A stretch of DNA of 64,000 nucleotides from Bacteroidota bacterium (GTDB taxonomy: Bacteria; Bacteroidota; Bacteroidia; Bacteroidales; F082). The notes beneath the pieces are model-generated. The model saw nothing but the letters and a program-made list of their open reading frames with translations, ran no database searches and was not told where the DNA came from. Below are positions 29,194-38,674 of this stretch, one piece after another. Position 1 is the first letter of the stretch. Each line of letters begins with the position of its first letter. The stretch covers positions 62,001 to 126,000 of the forward strand of contig JACNJS010000045.1 of assembly GCA_014382445.1 (NCBI GenBank). Reading direction: 5' to 3'. Both the position numbers and the translations under genes were made by a program.

Positions 29194-30708
29194 TTAATGT
29201 TTAAAATGACGTATGCCTGTCATTACCATCGACATACCATGTTCATTGCAATAATCGATCGATTCATTATCCCGTATCGAGCCCCCCGGCTGGATAACAG
29301 CTGTAATTCCCTCATTGTTAGCAATTTCAACTGAATCGGCAAACGGAAAAAAAGCATCCGAAGCCATAACTGCACCATCAAGCGACAGGCCAAAGGTACG
29401 CGCTTTTTCAATAGCTTGCTTCAACGCATCTACTCTTGATGTTTGACCGGTTCCCGACCCAACAAGCTGTTTGTTTTTAGCAAGGACAATGGTGTTCGAT
29501 TTGGTATGCTTCACAATTTTGTTGGCAAAAATCAGGTCTTCTATTTCGCTGGCCGTTGGTCCTTGGTTGGTTGCTGTTTTCAGCCCGGATGCACTTTCAG
29601 TAATAAGATCCTTTTCCTGAACCAACACTCCGTTTAACAGCGATCGGAATTGTGTTTTTAAAAATTTCGTTTGTTTGTGAATTAGGATGATCCTGTTCTT
29701 TTTCGATTTTAATATTGCCAAAGCCCCAACATTATATGATGGTGCAATAATAATTTCAAAGAATATCTTGTTTATTTCCTCTGAAGTGTCGGCGTCAACG
29801 TTACGGTTTGTTACAAGTATCCCTCCAAATGCCGAAATTGGGTCGCCGGCCAATGCATCATGCCATGCATTTATGAGGTTATCTCGTGAAGCAATTCCAC
29901 ATGCATTGTTATGTTTTATTACAGCAAAAGTTGTTTCGTCAAAATCATTAATTAAATTTATGGCTGCATCAAGATCCAAGAGGTTGTTATAAGAAATAGC
30001 CTTGCCATGAACCTGGTCAAAAACCTCGCTTAAATTACCATAAAATACTCCTTTCTGGTGGGGGTTTTCGCCGTAGCGCAAACCAACACCGTTGTTAATG
30101 TTCAACTTGAAAGAATCAATATTTCCGGGATTCATCCAGTTGAAAATGGCAGTGTCGTAATGAGAGCTTACATTAAATGCCTCGGCAGCAAAATACTTGC
30201 GATCGTTAATATCGGTATTTCCATTCTTATTTTCAAGTAGTTCAATAAAGTTGCTGTATAGCACCGAAGAAGGAACAACGAGCACTTCTTTAAAATTTTT
30301 GGCCGCAGCTCTTATCAGCGATATCCCTCCGATATCAATTTTTTCAATTATTTCTCCTTCTTCATCAGTCAGTTTTAACGTCTCCTCAAATGGATAAAGG
30401 TCAACAATTACGAGGTCGATAGGAATAATATCGTATTCATCCAGCTGCCGTTTGTCGGTTTCGTTATCCGCACGGGCAAGTATGCCGCCAAAAACCTTTG
30501 GGTGTAACGTTTTTACTCTGCCCCCTAATATTGATGGATATGATGTAAGCGACTCTACGGTACTGGCAGCATATCCCAACTTTTTAATATAATCGAAAGT
30601 TCCACCGGTGGAAATAAATTTAACCCCGAGACAGTTTAATTTTTCAAGAAGAATATCAAGACTGTCTTTGTTATAAACCGAAATCAAGGCTGTACTAATT
30701 TTTTTCAT
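29194..30708 (-). CDS. purH: bifunctional AICAR formyltransferase/IMP cyclohydrolase
   Basis: ALISVYNKDSLDILLEKL, GGRVKTLHPKVFGGILAR, RYGENPHQKGVFYG, IKHNNACGIA. Confidence 0.97.
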   Translation of the reverse strand: MKKISTALISVYNKDSLDILLEKLNCLGVKFISTGGTFDYIKKLGYAASTVESLTSYPSILGGRVKTLHPKVFGGILARADNETDKRQLDEYDIIPIDLVIVDLYPFEETLKLTDEEGEIIEKIDIGGISLIRAAAKNFKEVLVVPSSVLYSNFIELLENKNGNTDINDRKYFAAEAFNVSSHYDTAIFNWMNPGNIDSFKLNINNGVGLRYGENPHQKGVFYGNLSEVFDQVHGKAISYNNLLDLDAAINLINDFDETTFAVIKHNNACGIASRDNLINAWHDALAGDPISAFGGILVTNRNVDADTSEEINKIFFEIIIAPSYNVGALAILKSKKNRIILIHKQTKFLKTQFRSLLNGVLVQEKDLITESASGLKTATNQGPTASEIEDLIFANKIVKHTKSNTIVLAKNKQLVGSGTGQTSRVDALKQAIEKARTFGLSLDGAVMASDAFFPFADSVEIANNEGITAVIQPGGSIRDNESIDYCNEHGMSMVMTGIRHFKH

Positions 30709-30853
30709 TCACCGATGTTTTATAAATTTTGTTAAAATGATTACTGTTCTGCAAAATAACAAGATTTAATTAAAACTTATTATACTTTTACATACATATT
30801 TTTGCGAAACTTTTATAACATGAAGATTCTTTTTATAAAATACTTAAAAAATT

Positions 30854-32098
30854 ATGCTGAAAATAATAAAACTCATATATGAAAGCCTGCTGTTTGCTGT
30901 AAATGCTTTAGCAGTGAATAAAATACGCACGTTTTTGTCGTTGCTCGGCATTACTATTGGTATATTTTCAATTATATCGGTTTTTACTGTTTTTGACAGC
31001 CTGGAAAATGCAATAAAAAGTGAAATTAACTCATTAGGAAGCAATGTTATTTTTATTCAAAAATGGCCATGGGCTATGGGTGGTGATTATCCATGGTGGA
31101 AATATTACCAACGACCCGAGCCAGAGCTTAAGGAAATGGAAGAGCTGATGAAACGGAGTAATACAATTGAAGCCTCAGCATTTATGATTAATGTTCAACG
31201 AACAGTTTATTACGAAAAAAATTCGGTTGAAGACGTTCCTGTTGTTGCTGTTTCGCATGATTACGACAAAGTTATGCCGTTTGATTTGCAGAAGGGAAGA
31301 TACTTTACTTCAAATGAGTCGCATAGTGGAAGAAACATTGCTATAATCGGGGCTGATATAGATGAAAACTTATTTGAGGGAAAGGAAGCAGTTGGCAGGC
31401 AAATAAAAGTTTTTGGAAGAAAACTTGATGTTATAGGAGTAGCAAAAAAAGAAGGGGAAGGTGTTTTTGGTGATTCAAAAGACAACTGGATTATTATCCC
31501 TGCCAAATATGCACAGAAGGTGCTGGATTTCAGGCGCATTGGATCCACAATAATTGTAATGGCCAAACCTCATGTTACTAATCCACAAATGATTGATGAA
31601 GTAACAGGAATTATGCGTTCAATAAGAAAATTACCTCCTTCGGCCGACGAAAGCTTTGCTCTTAACGAAACAGACATTATTAACAAAGGCTTCGACCAGT
31701 TGTTTGCAGTTATTGCAACGGTAGGTTGGATAATTGGAGGATTCTCATTACTTGTTGGAGGTTTTGGCGTTGCTAACATTATGTTTGTTTCAGTAAAAGA
31801 AAGAACAAACCAAATAGGAATTCAAAAATCAATGGGTGCAAAAAATTATTTCATACTCTTGCAATTTTTATTTGAGGCAGTTTTTCTTTCGATTATTGGA
31901 GGTATCGTTGGCTTAATTATAGTTTACATTCTAACTTATGTTATTAGCTCAACGTTTAATTTCGAACTGATACTTACTTTAAAAAACATTGCTCTTGGAA
32001 TTTTTGTTTCAGCATTGATCGGATTAATTTCCGGTTTTATTCCATCATGGTCGGCGTCAAGGCTCAATCCGGTTGATGCCATGAGGTCAAATTTTTGA
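30854..32098 (+). CDS. MacB/FtsX-type ABC transporter permease
   Basis: NKIRTFLSLLGITIGIFSIISVFTV; C-terminal GGFGVANIMFVSVKERTNQIGIQKSMGAKN, PSWSASRLNPVDAMRSNF. Confidence 0.92.
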   Translation: MLKIIKLIYESLLFAVNALAVNKIRTFLSLLGITIGIFSIISVFTVFDSLENAIKSEINSLGSNVIFIQKWPWAMGGDYPWWKYYQRPEPELKEMEELMKRSNTIEASAFMINVQRTVYYEKNSVEDVPVVAVSHDYDKVMPFDLQKGRYFTSNESHSGRNIAIIGADIDENLFEGKEAVGRQIKVFGRKLDVIGVAKKEGEGVFGDSKDNWIIIPAKYAQKVLDFRRIGSTIIVMAKPHVTNPQMIDEVTGIMRSIRKLPPSADESFALNETDIINKGFDQLFAVIATVGWIIGGFSLLVGGFGVANIMFVSVKERTNQIGIQKSMGAKNYFILLQFLFEAVFLSIIGGIVGLIIVYILTYVISSTFNFELILTLKNIALGIFVSALIGLISGFIPSWSASRLNPVDAMRSNF

Positions 32099-32301
32099 TT
32101 GAAGAAACTTTATAAGTTGCCTCACCTAATTCTCAATCATAAAAACAAACTCATATATATTTTTAAAGATCGTCGATTTTTTTAAACCTGCTGTTAACGC
32201 CTTGGTTATAAATGAAAACAAACGTTAGCCCAAAAATTGCCAATAGTTTTAAATAATTATTGTCGATATTTAGCTATCTTTACACGCAAAAAAGATATTA
32301 C

Positions 32302-34050
32302 ATGGAAAAGCGATGGGTGCTTAATAATAAGGCTAATAAAGAGGTCGTTGAGCAGCTATCGAAAGAGCTTAACATCAATACTAAAATTACCGAACTGCTT
32401 GTACAAAGGGGATTCACTACATTTGAAGAAGCCCGCTCCTTTTTTCGTCCGCAACTTTCAGACTTACTAGATCCTTTTCTGATGAAGGATATGGACAAAG
32501 CCGTTGACCGCATTACTCATGCCAAAACTAACGGTGAAAAAATTATGGTCTATGGTGATTATGACGTGGACGGCACTACAGCAGTAAGCATTGTTTATTC
32601 CTTTTTAAAAAACACACAAAAAAAAGTTGATTTTTATATTCCCGACCGCTATAAAGAAGGATATGGAATATCATATATAGGAATTGATTTTGCAGTCGAA
32701 AACGGGTATAAGCTTCTTATTTCTTTAGATTGTGGTATTAAGGCCGTTGAAAAGGTAGAATATGCCAAAAAGAAAGGGCTTGATATAATAATTGGCGATC
32801 ATCACCGGCCAGGAGATGTTGTTCCAGATGCAACTGCCGTTCTTGACCCAAAACAAGACAATTGTAACTATCCTTTTAAGGATTTGTCAGGGGCAGGCGT
32901 AGGCTTTAAATTAATTCAAGCACTTTCTATACGATGGGAGATACCCATTGAAAGGAGTTATTCCTATCTCGATCTTGTGGCCATTAGCATTGCCGCTGAT
33001 GTAGTTCCGATAGTTGGTGAAAACAGAGTACTCTCTTATTATGGTCTTAAAAACCTTAATAAAAATCCACGTATTGGAATAAAATTTTTGCTTAAATCTG
33101 CAGGTGTCGATAAAAAAGTAAGCCTTGGTAGTGATCAGTACTTTAAAAAGAAAATTACTGTTAGCGATCTTGTTTTTTTACTTGGCCCACGAATTAATGC
33201 AGCAGGCAGAATCGAAAGCGCCACCGACTCCGTCCGCTTGCTGATAAGCAACAACACTAAATATGCTGCTAAACTCGGAAAACAAATTAATGATTTGAAT
33301 ACTACACGGCGCGAACTTGATAGTAATATTACAAAAGAAGCCTTACAGATTCTGGAAGATGATATTACTATCAACAACAAAAAAGCAACAATAGTTTATA
33401 AAGAAGATTGGCATAAGGGTGTTGTTGGAATTGTTGCATCTCGATTAATAGATAACTATTACCGCCCTACAATTGTGCTAACAAAGGCTGATGGGTTAAT
33501 AACAGGATCAGCCAGGTCGATTAAAAAATTTGATATTTATGATGCAATCGACTCAGCAAGTTACCTGCTTGAGAACTTTGGGGGACATACCTATGCTGCA
33601 GGGCTTGCTATTAAGCCCGAAAACTTTGATGATTTTGTTAGTGAGTTTCACAAGTATGCTGATGAACACATTACTGAAGATATGCTTATCCCCGAAATAG
33701 AAATAGATGCAGAACTTTTTATAAGCGATATTAATTTTAACTTTTTCAAAATACTAAAACAATTTGCACCCTTCGGACCCGGTAATATGTCACCGGTTTT
33801 TCTAACCAAAAATGTGATCGATACCGGCTATGCCAAACTTGTTGGCCAAAAAGAGAACAAACATTTAAAATTGTCGGTGGTGCACCCCGATATGACAGGA
33901 AATCCGGTGCCTGCAATTGCTTTTAATCAGGGACATCATCTCGAAGAAATAGAGAAAGGAAATCCTTTTGAAATATGTTACCACATCGATGAAAATACAT
34001 GGCTCGGTAACACAACTCTCCAGTTGAGAATATTGGATATTAAGTTTTAG
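32302..34050 (+). CDS. recJ: single-stranded-DNA-specific exonuclease RecJ
   Basis: VYGDYDVDGTTAVSIVY, IIGDHHRPGDVVP, GPRINAAGRIESA; ATG 32302 preferred over the track start 32260. Confidence 0.96.
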   Translation: MEKRWVLNNKANKEVVEQLSKELNINTKITELLVQRGFTTFEEARSFFRPQLSDLLDPFLMKDMDKAVDRITHAKTNGEKIMVYGDYDVDGTTAVSIVYSFLKNTQKKVDFYIPDRYKEGYGISYIGIDFAVENGYKLLISLDCGIKAVEKVEYAKKKGLDIIIGDHHRPGDVVPDATAVLDPKQDNCNYPFKDLSGAGVGFKLIQALSIRWEIPIERSYSYLDLVAISIAADVVPIVGENRVLSYYGLKNLNKNPRIGIKFLLKSAGVDKKVSLGSDQYFKKKITVSDLVFLLGPRINAAGRIESATDSVRLLISNNTKYAAKLGKQINDLNTTRRELDSNITKEALQILEDDITINNKKATIVYKEDWHKGVVGIVASRLIDNYYRPTIVLTKADGLITGSARSIKKFDIYDAIDSASYLLENFGGHTYAAGLAIKPENFDDFVSEFHKYADEHITEDMLIPEIEIDAELFISDINFNFFKILKQFAPFGPGNMSPVFLTKNVIDTGYAKLVGQKENKHLKLSVVHPDMTGNPVPAIAFNQGHHLEEIEKGNPFEICYHIDENTWLGNTTLQLRILDIKF

Positions 34051-34060
34051 TTTTTGGATA

Positions 34061-34158
34061 ATTGGCTATTAGATAATTGGTTATTAGCCATTAGTAATAC
34101 AGGCAACCTCAACAAACCAATAACCAATAACCAATAACCAATAACCAATAACCAATAA
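34061..34158. repeat. heptanucleotide tandem repeat (CCAATAA)6 plus degenerate opposite-orientation arm
   Basis: Six exact CCAATAA units at 34117-34158; ATTGGCTATTAGATAATTGGTTATTAG upstream can pair with them. Confidence 0.85.
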
Positions 34159-34160
34159 AC

Positions 34161-34688
34161 CTATAAGTTTTTAAGCTTAATAGCAAACGAAATCAGCACA
34201 ACGCCTATTATTATAGCCATAATGCCAATAAGCACCACGAAAATTGTTGCCGAAAAAGGGTTAAAGAAAAGTAGAATTCCAAATGCCAGGGTAAATAATG
34301 CGCTGTATAGCAAGAACCGTTTATCACCCTTACTTTGCATACCTGTCATAATAACCAGCTGGCCAATACCCAGCATGATAGCCCAAATACCTACTACAAT
34401 TACAAAAATTTCTAGAGTTTTTTCAGTGAAAAAAGCGAGCACAACCCCAAGCGCGATTGTAATTAACGCACTAATGAGATCTGTTCCGTAATTTAATTTA
34501 TTTTTCATGCTCGAATAAACACCAAACAACATAGCTATACCAACAATAAGCATAATAATGCCGAAATACATAATTATAACTTTTAAAGTATCGAGAGGAG
34601 CAAAAATGGCCATTAAACCAAATAACAAGGCAATTAGTCCATTAAAGGCTAATACCCACCAATTAATAGTTCCTGCATTTGTATTCAT
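34161..34688 (-). CDS. HdeD/DUF308 family membrane protein
   Basis: Repeated TM pairs: ALLFGLMAIFAPLDTLKVIIMYFGIIMLIVGIAML ... FGILLFFNPFSATIFVVLIGIMAIIIGVVLI. Confidence 0.85.
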   Translation of the reverse strand: MNTNAGTINWWVLAFNGLIALLFGLMAIFAPLDTLKVIIMYFGIIMLIVGIAMLFGVYSSMKNKLNYGTDLISALITIALGVVLAFFTEKTLEIFVIVVGIWAIMLGIGQLVIMTGMQSKGDKRFLLYSALFTLAFGILLFFNPFSATIFVVLIGIMAIIIGVVLISFAIKLKNL

Positions 34689-34853
34689 ATTTAATATTTT
34701 TAGTGAAATGTAAAGATATTATTTTTTTAGAGATTATCAATTACCAAATATAGCAATGTCTATAATTTCCCAAAACGCTAAATTTTAACTGCTTTATGCT
34801 TAAAGCACCTTTTCTTTAACCCAATATTTAATAAGAAATATTCTAAATAGAAC

Positions 34854-34861
34854 TACTTTTG
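34854..34861 (+). promoter_or_regulatory. Bacteroidetes -7 promoter element TACTTTTG (tpx)
   Basis: Matches TAnnTTTG, 80 bp upstream of tpx ATG. Confidence 0.4.
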
Positions 34862-34880
34862 CTGAATAGAAAAATCATCT

Positions 34881-34918
34881 CTTCCAAAGTTTTTTGAGAA
34901 TTCAAAAAACTTTGGAAG
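34881..34918 (+). promoter_or_regulatory. perfect 17-bp inverted repeat (4-nt loop) in tpx leader
   Basis: CTTCCAAAGTTTTTTGA-gaat-TCAAAAAACTTTGGAAG, ends 22 nt before tpx ATG; no T-run follows. Confidence 0.85.
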
Positions 34919-34940
34919 AAATAAAACTAAAATATATCAT

Positions 34941-35438
34941 ATGGCACAAATAACATTAAAAGGAAACGCAATAAACACAATCGGAAACCTACCTGAAGTA
35001 GGTACGTTTGCACCAAATTTCACCTTGGTAAAGAATGATTTATCAACAGGTAGCTTATCAGACTACAAAGGCAAAAAAGTAGTTTTGAATATTTTCCCAA
35101 GTCTCGATACTGGTACGTGTGCCTCTTCTGTTCGCAGGTTCAATCAGGAAACTTCAAAACTTGATAATACTGTTGTACTATGCATTTCAAAGGATCTTCC
35201 ATTTGCTCAATCACGTTTTTGTGGTGCCGAAGGACTGGATGATGTTCACACACTAAGTGATTTCCGTACCGGACAATTTGGAAAAGATTATGGTGTTGAA
35301 ATCATTGACGGACCACTTGCCTGGCTTGAATCAAGGGCTGTAGTTATTATTGATGAGGAAGGAATAATTACTTATACACAGCAGGTTCCTGAAATTATTG
35401 ATGAGCCGAATTACGATAGTGCGTTGGCTGTTTTGTAA
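34941..35438 (+). CDS. tpx: thiol peroxidase Tpx
   Basis: FTLVKNDLSTGSLSDYKGKKVVLNIFPSLDTGTCASSVRRFNQE; resolving Cys in RFCGAEGL. Confidence 0.96.
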   Translation: MAQITLKGNAINTIGNLPEVGTFAPNFTLVKNDLSTGSLSDYKGKKVVLNIFPSLDTGTCASSVRRFNQETSKLDNTVVLCISKDLPFAQSRFCGAEGLDDVHTLSDFRTGQFGKDYGVEIIDGPLAWLESRAVVIIDEEGIITYTQQVPEIIDEPNYDSALAVL

Positions 35439-35501
35439 AGTAAAATAGTAGCGGCATACATTACAGCGCATTACATTTTTAGGCGGAGCGCTTATTAGTT
35501 A

Positions 35502-35509
35502 TAACTTTG
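35502..35509 (+). promoter_or_regulatory. Bacteroidetes -7 promoter element TAACTTTG
   Basis: Matches TAnnTTTG upstream of esterase gene at 35544. Confidence 0.4.
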
Positions 35510-35543
35510 TATTCAAATTTTATAACCCCGAAACGAAATAACC

Positions 35544-36947
35544 ATGAAAAAAATCAGTGTTTTTATAATAGTAATATTTTCCTGTGCCACGCTAATGGGC
35601 CAGGCAATATTTATTATCGACTCCTTGCCCGATTACACTCCTCCCGAAGAAATTATATATATGGCAGGAGATTTCAACGGATGGAATCCGGGTAACCCCG
35701 AACATGCTTTAGAGAAAAATGATAACAACAACTGGTTTATTGTATTACCGGAAATGCCTGAAGGCAGCCAAATACAATACAAGTTTACGCGTGGCGATTG
35801 GGCAACCGTTGAAAAAGGTGCCAGCGGAGAAGAAATAGCAAACCGGCAGTTTACTTTTGGGAACGGCGATACCGTTCATGTTGTAATATTTAACTGGGCC
35901 GATCATGGCGGTGGCGGTGGCTCAACTGCAGCTGAGAACGTTAGTATAATTGACGAGAATTTTTACATGCCGCAACTCGATCGCACAAGACGCATCTGGA
36001 TTTACCTGCCACCAAATTATGATAACAGCAACGATAGTTATCCTGTACTGTACATGCACGACGGACAAAACGTTTTTGATACTTTCACAGCCTATGCAGG
36101 CGAGTGGGAAGTGGATGAAACTCTAAATGATCTTGCCGAAGAAGGTTATAATGTACCGATAGTAGTTGGTATTGATAACGGAGGAACCGAAAGGATGAAT
36201 GAATATAACCCGTGGGTTAACCCTAACCCCCAATATGGTGGAGGACTAGGTGATGAATATATTGACTTTATTGTACAAACCCTTAAGCCGTATATTGATG
36301 ATAACTATCGAACTATGCCCGGAAGGGATTTTACCGGGATTATAGGAAGCTCAATGGGAGGACTTATTTCGCATTATGGTGCATTGAAATATCAGAATAT
36401 ATTTAGTAAGGCAGGAATCTTTTCACCGGCTTATTGGGTTGCTGATTCACTTTGGGCATTTACTAATGAAACCGGCAAGCAACAGTACATGAAACTTTAT
36501 CAGTTGATGGGAGGACTTGAAGGGACTGTTATGATATCAGATATGTGGGCTATGCACGAGGCATTAACTAATCTGGGATTTAATGAAAATGAATTGCTTT
36601 CTTTGGAGGTAGCCGGCCAGCAACATAATGAAGCATTTTGGAGAGGACAATTTGCAGATGCGTATTTGTGGTTGTATGCTTCTTTTGCTAACGATGTAAG
36701 TGAAATTACAAAAAGCACCGAAATTCAGATAACTCCCAATCCTGTTACAGATAATATTAACATCAGCAAATATAAATCAGGAAAACACGACAGTCTTGAA
36801 ATCCTCGATACGAAAGGAGTGAGGGTGATGGAAATAAATATCGGAAATATTGATAGAGTTGATGTTAAAGATTTAGTCCCCGGCACTTATATTCTTATCA
36901 TACGAACAAAAGAAGCTAACTATACAGGAAAATTTGTAAAGCAATAA
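35544..36947 (+). CDS. secreted alpha/beta-hydrolase esterase with N-terminal CBM48/E-set-like domain and T9SS sorting domain
   Basis: YMAGDFNGWNPGNPEH; YLPPNYDNSNDSYPVLYMHDGQNVFD; IGSSMGGLISHYGAL; C-terminal ITPNPVTDNINISKYKSG...GTYILIIRTKEANYTGKFVKQ. Confidence 0.9.
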   Translation: MKKISVFIIVIFSCATLMGQAIFIIDSLPDYTPPEEIIYMAGDFNGWNPGNPEHALEKNDNNNWFIVLPEMPEGSQIQYKFTRGDWATVEKGASGEEIANRQFTFGNGDTVHVVIFNWADHGGGGGSTAAENVSIIDENFYMPQLDRTRRIWIYLPPNYDNSNDSYPVLYMHDGQNVFDTFTAYAGEWEVDETLNDLAEEGYNVPIVVGIDNGGTERMNEYNPWVNPNPQYGGGLGDEYIDFIVQTLKPYIDDNYRTMPGRDFTGIIGSSMGGLISHYGALKYQNIFSKAGIFSPAYWVADSLWAFTNETGKQQYMKLYQLMGGLEGTVMISDMWAMHEALTNLGFNENELLSLEVAGQQHNEAFWRGQFADAYLWLYASFANDVSEITKSTEIQITPNPVTDNINISKYKSGKHDSLEILDTKGVRVMEINIGNIDRVDVKDLVPGTYILIIRTKEANYTGKFVKQ

Positions 36948-36984
36948 GCCAAAAAGTTATAGGATGTCGAAAAAGCTTTGAGTA

Positions 36985-37020
36985 ATTTGTGCCATCATTT
37001 GAGCACCTTTGTGGTAAAAC
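36985..37020. repeat. dispersed ACCACAAAGGTGC...GGCACAAA-type intergenic repeat
   Basis: Reverse complement GTTTTACCACAAAGGTGCTCAAATGATGGCACAAA; related to the block at 38461-38495. Confidence 0.4.
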
Positions 37021-37038
37021 ATAATTCGCCGAATCACA

Positions 37039-37884
37039 ATGACAAACTACAACTTTCATCTGCACAGTAATTTTTCTGATGGTGCAAATAATCCGCAAGA
37101 TTATGCTGACAAAGCAATTGAGCTTGGCTTTTCATCAATTGGCTTTACTGAGCATTCACCCCTTCCATTCGATAATCCGTTTTCGTTAGATGATAATAGA
37201 GTTGAAGATTACATTAAAACAATTGATAATCTTAAAAACAAATATAAGGATCAGGTTAAAATTTATCGAGCCCTGGAAATGGATTATATTCCCGGTATTT
37301 CCTCTGATTTTAATTTCTGGAAAAATAAGTGCAAAACCGATTATCTTATTGGTTCAGTACATCTGGTAAAGTCACCCAATATTGGTGAGCTTTGGTTTAC
37401 TGATGGTCCAAAACATGAAACATATGATCATGGATTAAAAGAATATTTTAATGGAGACATTAAACTTGCCGTTAGTTCCTATTATCATCAACTCAACGAA
37501 ATGATAGAAACTCAACGTTTTGATATTGTGGGGCATGTGGATAAAATCAAAATGTATAATCGTGATCGTTACTTCAGGGAAGACGAAGTATGGTATCAAA
37601 AACTTGTTGATGAATGTCTTGATCTTGTAGTACAACACGGCTTAATTATAGAGGTAAATACCAGGGGAATCTACAAGAAACGCTTTCCCGGACTTTTCCC
37701 CGACGGAATAACACTACAGAAAGTAAAAAACCTGAATATTCCAGTATTAATTTCTTCAGACGCTCACCAGCCTAATGAAATAAACCTCGGATTCAAAATT
37801 GCCGAAGCAAGGCTTCTCAAAATGGGTTTTAGAGATGTGATGTATTTTGATGAAGGAAATTGGCACCCCAGGCCGTTATATTAA
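37039..37884 (+). CDS. PHP-family histidinol-phosphatase (HisK-like)
   Basis: NFHLHSNFSDGANNPQDYADKAIELGFSSIGFTEHSPLPF; LISSDAHQPNEI. Confidence 0.92.
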   Translation: MTNYNFHLHSNFSDGANNPQDYADKAIELGFSSIGFTEHSPLPFDNPFSLDDNRVEDYIKTIDNLKNKYKDQVKIYRALEMDYIPGISSDFNFWKNKCKTDYLIGSVHLVKSPNIGELWFTDGPKHETYDHGLKEYFNGDIKLAVSSYYHQLNEMIETQRFDIVGHVDKIKMYNRDRYFREDEVWYQKLVDECLDLVVQHGLIIEVNTRGIYKKRFPGLFPDGITLQKVKNLNIPVLISSDAHQPNEINLGFKIAEARLLKMGFRDVMYFDEGNWHPRPLY

Positions 37885-37885
37885 A

Positions 37886-38431
37886 TTAATATGAGTTATA
37901 TTTCATCACCCGATCAATATCTTTCCTGATTTTTTTGCGGTGTTTGTAGTTATGGGGAGTATAACCAAGCGATATTAGCAAGGGTATGTTTTTGTTTTCT
38001 GGGACGTTAAGAAGGGTTTTAATGGCTCTTTCATCGAACCAACCAAGCATACATGTACCAAGTCCTTCTTCGGTAGCCTGCAAACAGAAATGCTCAGCAG
38101 CAATGCCAATGTCGATTAAGGGGAATTCCTTTTTCTTTATCCTGCCACCAACCTCTGATATTATTTTTGGTTTTTCCATTACGATTGCAATAATTACGGG
38201 TGCCTGAGGCACAAACTTATTAAAGCTTTTCAACGGCCCGAAAGTTTTGTTCCCCACCTTATCCTTAAGCTGAATATCATCAACCACAATAAATGTCCAT
38301 GGTTGTGAATTACTGGCCGATGGCGCTAACCTTGCTGCCTCAACGCACCGAGTGATTGTTTCCTTGTCAACGGGTTTGTTTGTGTACAGCCTGTCGCTTT
38401 GCCTTTTTGATATAAGTTCGAGAAATTTCAT
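37886..38431 (-). CDS. nitroreductase family protein
   Basis: ISKRQSDRLYTNKPVDKETITRCVEAARLAPSASNSQPWTFIVVD; EEGLGTCMLGWFDE. Confidence 0.92.
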   Translation of the reverse strand: MKFLELISKRQSDRLYTNKPVDKETITRCVEAARLAPSASNSQPWTFIVVDDIQLKDKVGNKTFGPLKSFNKFVPQAPVIIAIVMEKPKIISEVGGRIKKKEFPLIDIGIAAEHFCLQATEEGLGTCMLGWFDERAIKTLLNVPENKNIPLLISLGYTPHNYKHRKKIRKDIDRVMKYNSY

Positions 38432-38460
38432 ATTCTATGCTTCTTTCAATTTCAAGCTTC

Positions 38461-38595
38461 GTGTGCCTTAGTGGTTAAGTTTTTTACCACAAACCTGCCT
38501 GCAGCAGGCAGGGGATCACCAAGTATTTCACCAAGTCCCACAAAAAATCCGCGCTTCAGATTTAGTTGTCATCTGAGCACCGCGAAGAATCTCAT
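38461..38595. repeat. cluster of three dispersed intergenic repeat types
   Basis: GTGTGCCTTAGTGGTTAA; palindrome CCTGCCTG-cag-CAGGCAGG (38494-38512); TGTCATCTGAGCACCGCGAAGAATCTCAT (38567-38595). Confidence 0.6.
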
Positions 38596-38674
38596 ATGTT
38601 AGAATACACGTTATTAATATATTCTTCTTTATGCACAGAGCGATAAGACTATAAAATTGAAAAGACGTCAGTTA

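Noticed and set aside
34117-34158. Possible CRISPR array
   Set aside because: Units are 7 bp with no spacers; simple tandem repeat.
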